From an uncultured Sphingobium sp. (GTDB lineage: Bacteria > Pseudomonadota > Alphaproteobacteria > Sphingomonadales > Sphingomonadaceae): a stretch of DNA of 5,605 nt. The notes below the pieces were generated by a model, which ran no database searches, had not been told where the DNA came from, and saw nothing but the letters and a program-made list of their open reading frames with translations. A program made the translations under genes and the position numbers. Shown here one piece after another: positions 4,730 to 5,605 of the stretch (positions within the stretch are counted from its first letter, which is position 1; the number at the start of each line of letters is the position of its first letter). The stretch lies in NCBI GenBank assembly GCA_913773715.1, contig CAJYHD010000575.1, positions 1 through 5,605 on the forward strand, in the 5' to 3' direction.

Positions 4730-5605
4730 GTTGAAGCGAGCGCTTCGCCCATGTGGCGGACGGCATCGACCTTTGCGTGCAGCATGGTCCAGTCGTCCGC
4801 TTCGTCGATAGCACCCCAAATCGCCTCGACCTCATCAATATGCATCGAGCAGGGATTGCCTTCCCGCCAATAGGCATGATCGCGCGCGCCCGGCACCGCG
4901 TCGAAAGCAACGATCCGATCGCGAAATGCGCCCCAAGCCGCGTCAGCATAAACCGATTGATCCTGCGCCCCGCCACCACGCCAGTCGAAGAAGAAGCGGT
5001 CGATCGGCGTAGCGGTGGTTATTATCGCGCGGACAGCCTCTTCCACCATCGCTGCCGCATCGTCCGTCTGCACGACGCCCAACCGCCAGCAAAAGCGCCG
5101 GATCATCGCTTCCCCATAAAGCGGCGCAAATCGCTCCAATTGCGTGACCAAAGGCTCGGTCTCTGTCAAAGCGCGCAACGACATCGCCAATTGCGTGACA
5201 TCCCAATGGATCGCCTCGGCCTGCCGCCCGAACGCATATAGCCCAGCATGATCGAAGTAGGCGGCGGTGAAGCCCGGCTCCCATAACGGTGTGAAGCGCC
5301 AAGGGCCGTAGTCGAAGCTCTCGCCCGTCACGTTGATATTGTCGCTGTTGAGTACACCATGGACGAACCCCGCAATCATGTAGCTCGCGGCGAGATCGGC
5401 GGTCCGTTCGACGACTAGCCCCAGCAATTGCGCGGCAGGATCGCCACCCGGATCGACCCCGTATAAATGCGTCAGGGCATAGCGCGTCAGCCGCTCCAGC
5501 AATGCCGTGTCTTCATGGAAAGCGGCTCGCTGGAACGATCCGATGCGGATATGCGAATGGCTGAGCCGCACCATCACCGACCCACGCGTGGGCGACGGCT
5601 CGTCA
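4708..5605 (-). CDS. selO: Protein adenylyltransferase SelO (YdiU/UPF0061), C-terminal part
   Basis: The - strand frame is open to the right edge: before the GTG/ATG codons near 5577 it continues as DEPSPTRGS, which fits the conserved family segment ahead of RLSHSHIRIGSFQR, so the true start lies outside the window and 298 residues are visible of roughly 450-490. SelO has a protein-kinase fold with ATP bound in flipped orientation and transfers AMP to Ser, Thr or Tyr of target proteins; it is linked to redox homeostasis. Seen here: RLSHSHIRIG, IAGFVHGVLNSDNINV with the Asp-Asn pair (visible residues 88-89) and GESFDYGPWRF with the metal-binding Asp98, nine residues after the Asn as in the characterised Pseudomonas enzyme. 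The N-terminal nucleotide-binding Lys region is outside. The C-terminal 60 residues (YWREGNP, IDEVEAIWGAID, DDWTMLHAKVDAVRHMG) differ from the NPxYxLRN tail usual in enterobacterial SelO. It converges with the 102-residue ORF and shares 13 bases with it. Its promoter is not in the window. Confidence 0.92.
   Translation of the reverse strand, partial: DEPSPTRGSVMVRLSHSHIRIGSFQRAAFHEDTALLERLTRYALTHLYGVDPGGDPAAQLLGLVVERTADLAASYMIAGFVHGVLNSDNINVTGESFDYGPWRFTPLWEPGFTAAYFDHAGLYAFGRQAEAIHWDVTQLAMSLRALTETEPLVTQLERFAPLYGEAMIRRFCWRLGVVQTDDAAAMVEEAVRAIITTATPIDRFFFDWRGGGAQDQSVYADAAWGAFRDRIVAFDAVPGARDHAYWREGNPCSMHIDEVEAIWGAIDEADDWTMLHAKVDAVRHMGEALASTPMSQDT

Noticed and set aside
4342..4734. 130-residue + strand frame overlapping the 102-residue ORF
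   Set aside because: TTG start without a ribosome-binding site and an Arg/Ser-rich composition typical of a shifted frame.
5572..5577. GTG/ATG codons at 5577-5572 as the start of selO
   Set aside because: The frame stays open to the window edge with family-like residues DEPSPTRGS, and the protein would lack the whole nucleotide-binding N-terminal region.

Overview
The window looks like a chromosomal segment from an alphaproteobacterium, most likely a sphingomonad (Sphingomonas/Sphingobium/Sphingopyxis type). The inference rests on the GC-rich sequence with strongly GC-ending codons, an AstD-type dehydrogenase, a short DUF1338 protein and a SelO protein of the style I associate with that group, and a palindrome resembling repeats of alphaproteobacterial genomes. 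No database search was possible, so the genus is an inference. I see no mobile element, tRNA, rRNA or CRISPR array.

Layout: (i) 2-484, the C-terminal end of a SPOR-domain (peptidoglycan-binding) protein on the + strand, its N-terminus lying outside the window; (ii) 485-643, an intergenic stretch with a REP-like/terminator palindrome and a weak candidate promoter; (iii) 644-3972, a compact + strand cluster of three enzymes: a short DUF1338 (2-oxoadipate dioxygenase/decarboxylase family, HglS/YdcJ-like) protein, an AstD-type N-succinylglutamate 5-semialdehyde dehydrogenase, and PurU, formyltetrahydrofolate deformylase; (iv) 3974-4126, a previously easy-to-miss 50-residue ORF on the - strand with an excellent Shine-Dalgarno, ending one base from the purU stop; (v) 4127-4411, a more AT-rich regulatory-looking stretch with a 12-bp direct repeat at 21-bp spacing, a TATCTA/TAGATA inverted repeat, and a plausible sigma-70 promoter; (vi) 4412-4720, a 102-residue orphan protein on the + strand; (vii) 4708-5605, the C-terminal two thirds or so of SelO (protein adenylyltransferase, YdiU/UPF0061) on the - strand, its N-terminus beyond the window edge. 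The orphan and selO converge and overlap by 13 bases inside an inverted repeat.

How the genes may work together: the DUF1338 gene and astD are closely coupled (the DUF1338 stop lies among the ribosome-binding site and start of astD), which suggests a joint catabolic task, probably in amino-acid (arginine/ornithine or lysine) breakdown, in which an Fe(II)-dependent 2-oxo-acid oxygenase acts beside a semialdehyde dehydrogenase. PurU follows 42 bases later and its TTG start codon sits in an 11-bp hairpin that a ribosome finishing astD could open, so it may be translationally coupled to astD. The rest of an arginine succinyltransferase pathway (astA, astB, astC, astE) is not in the window.
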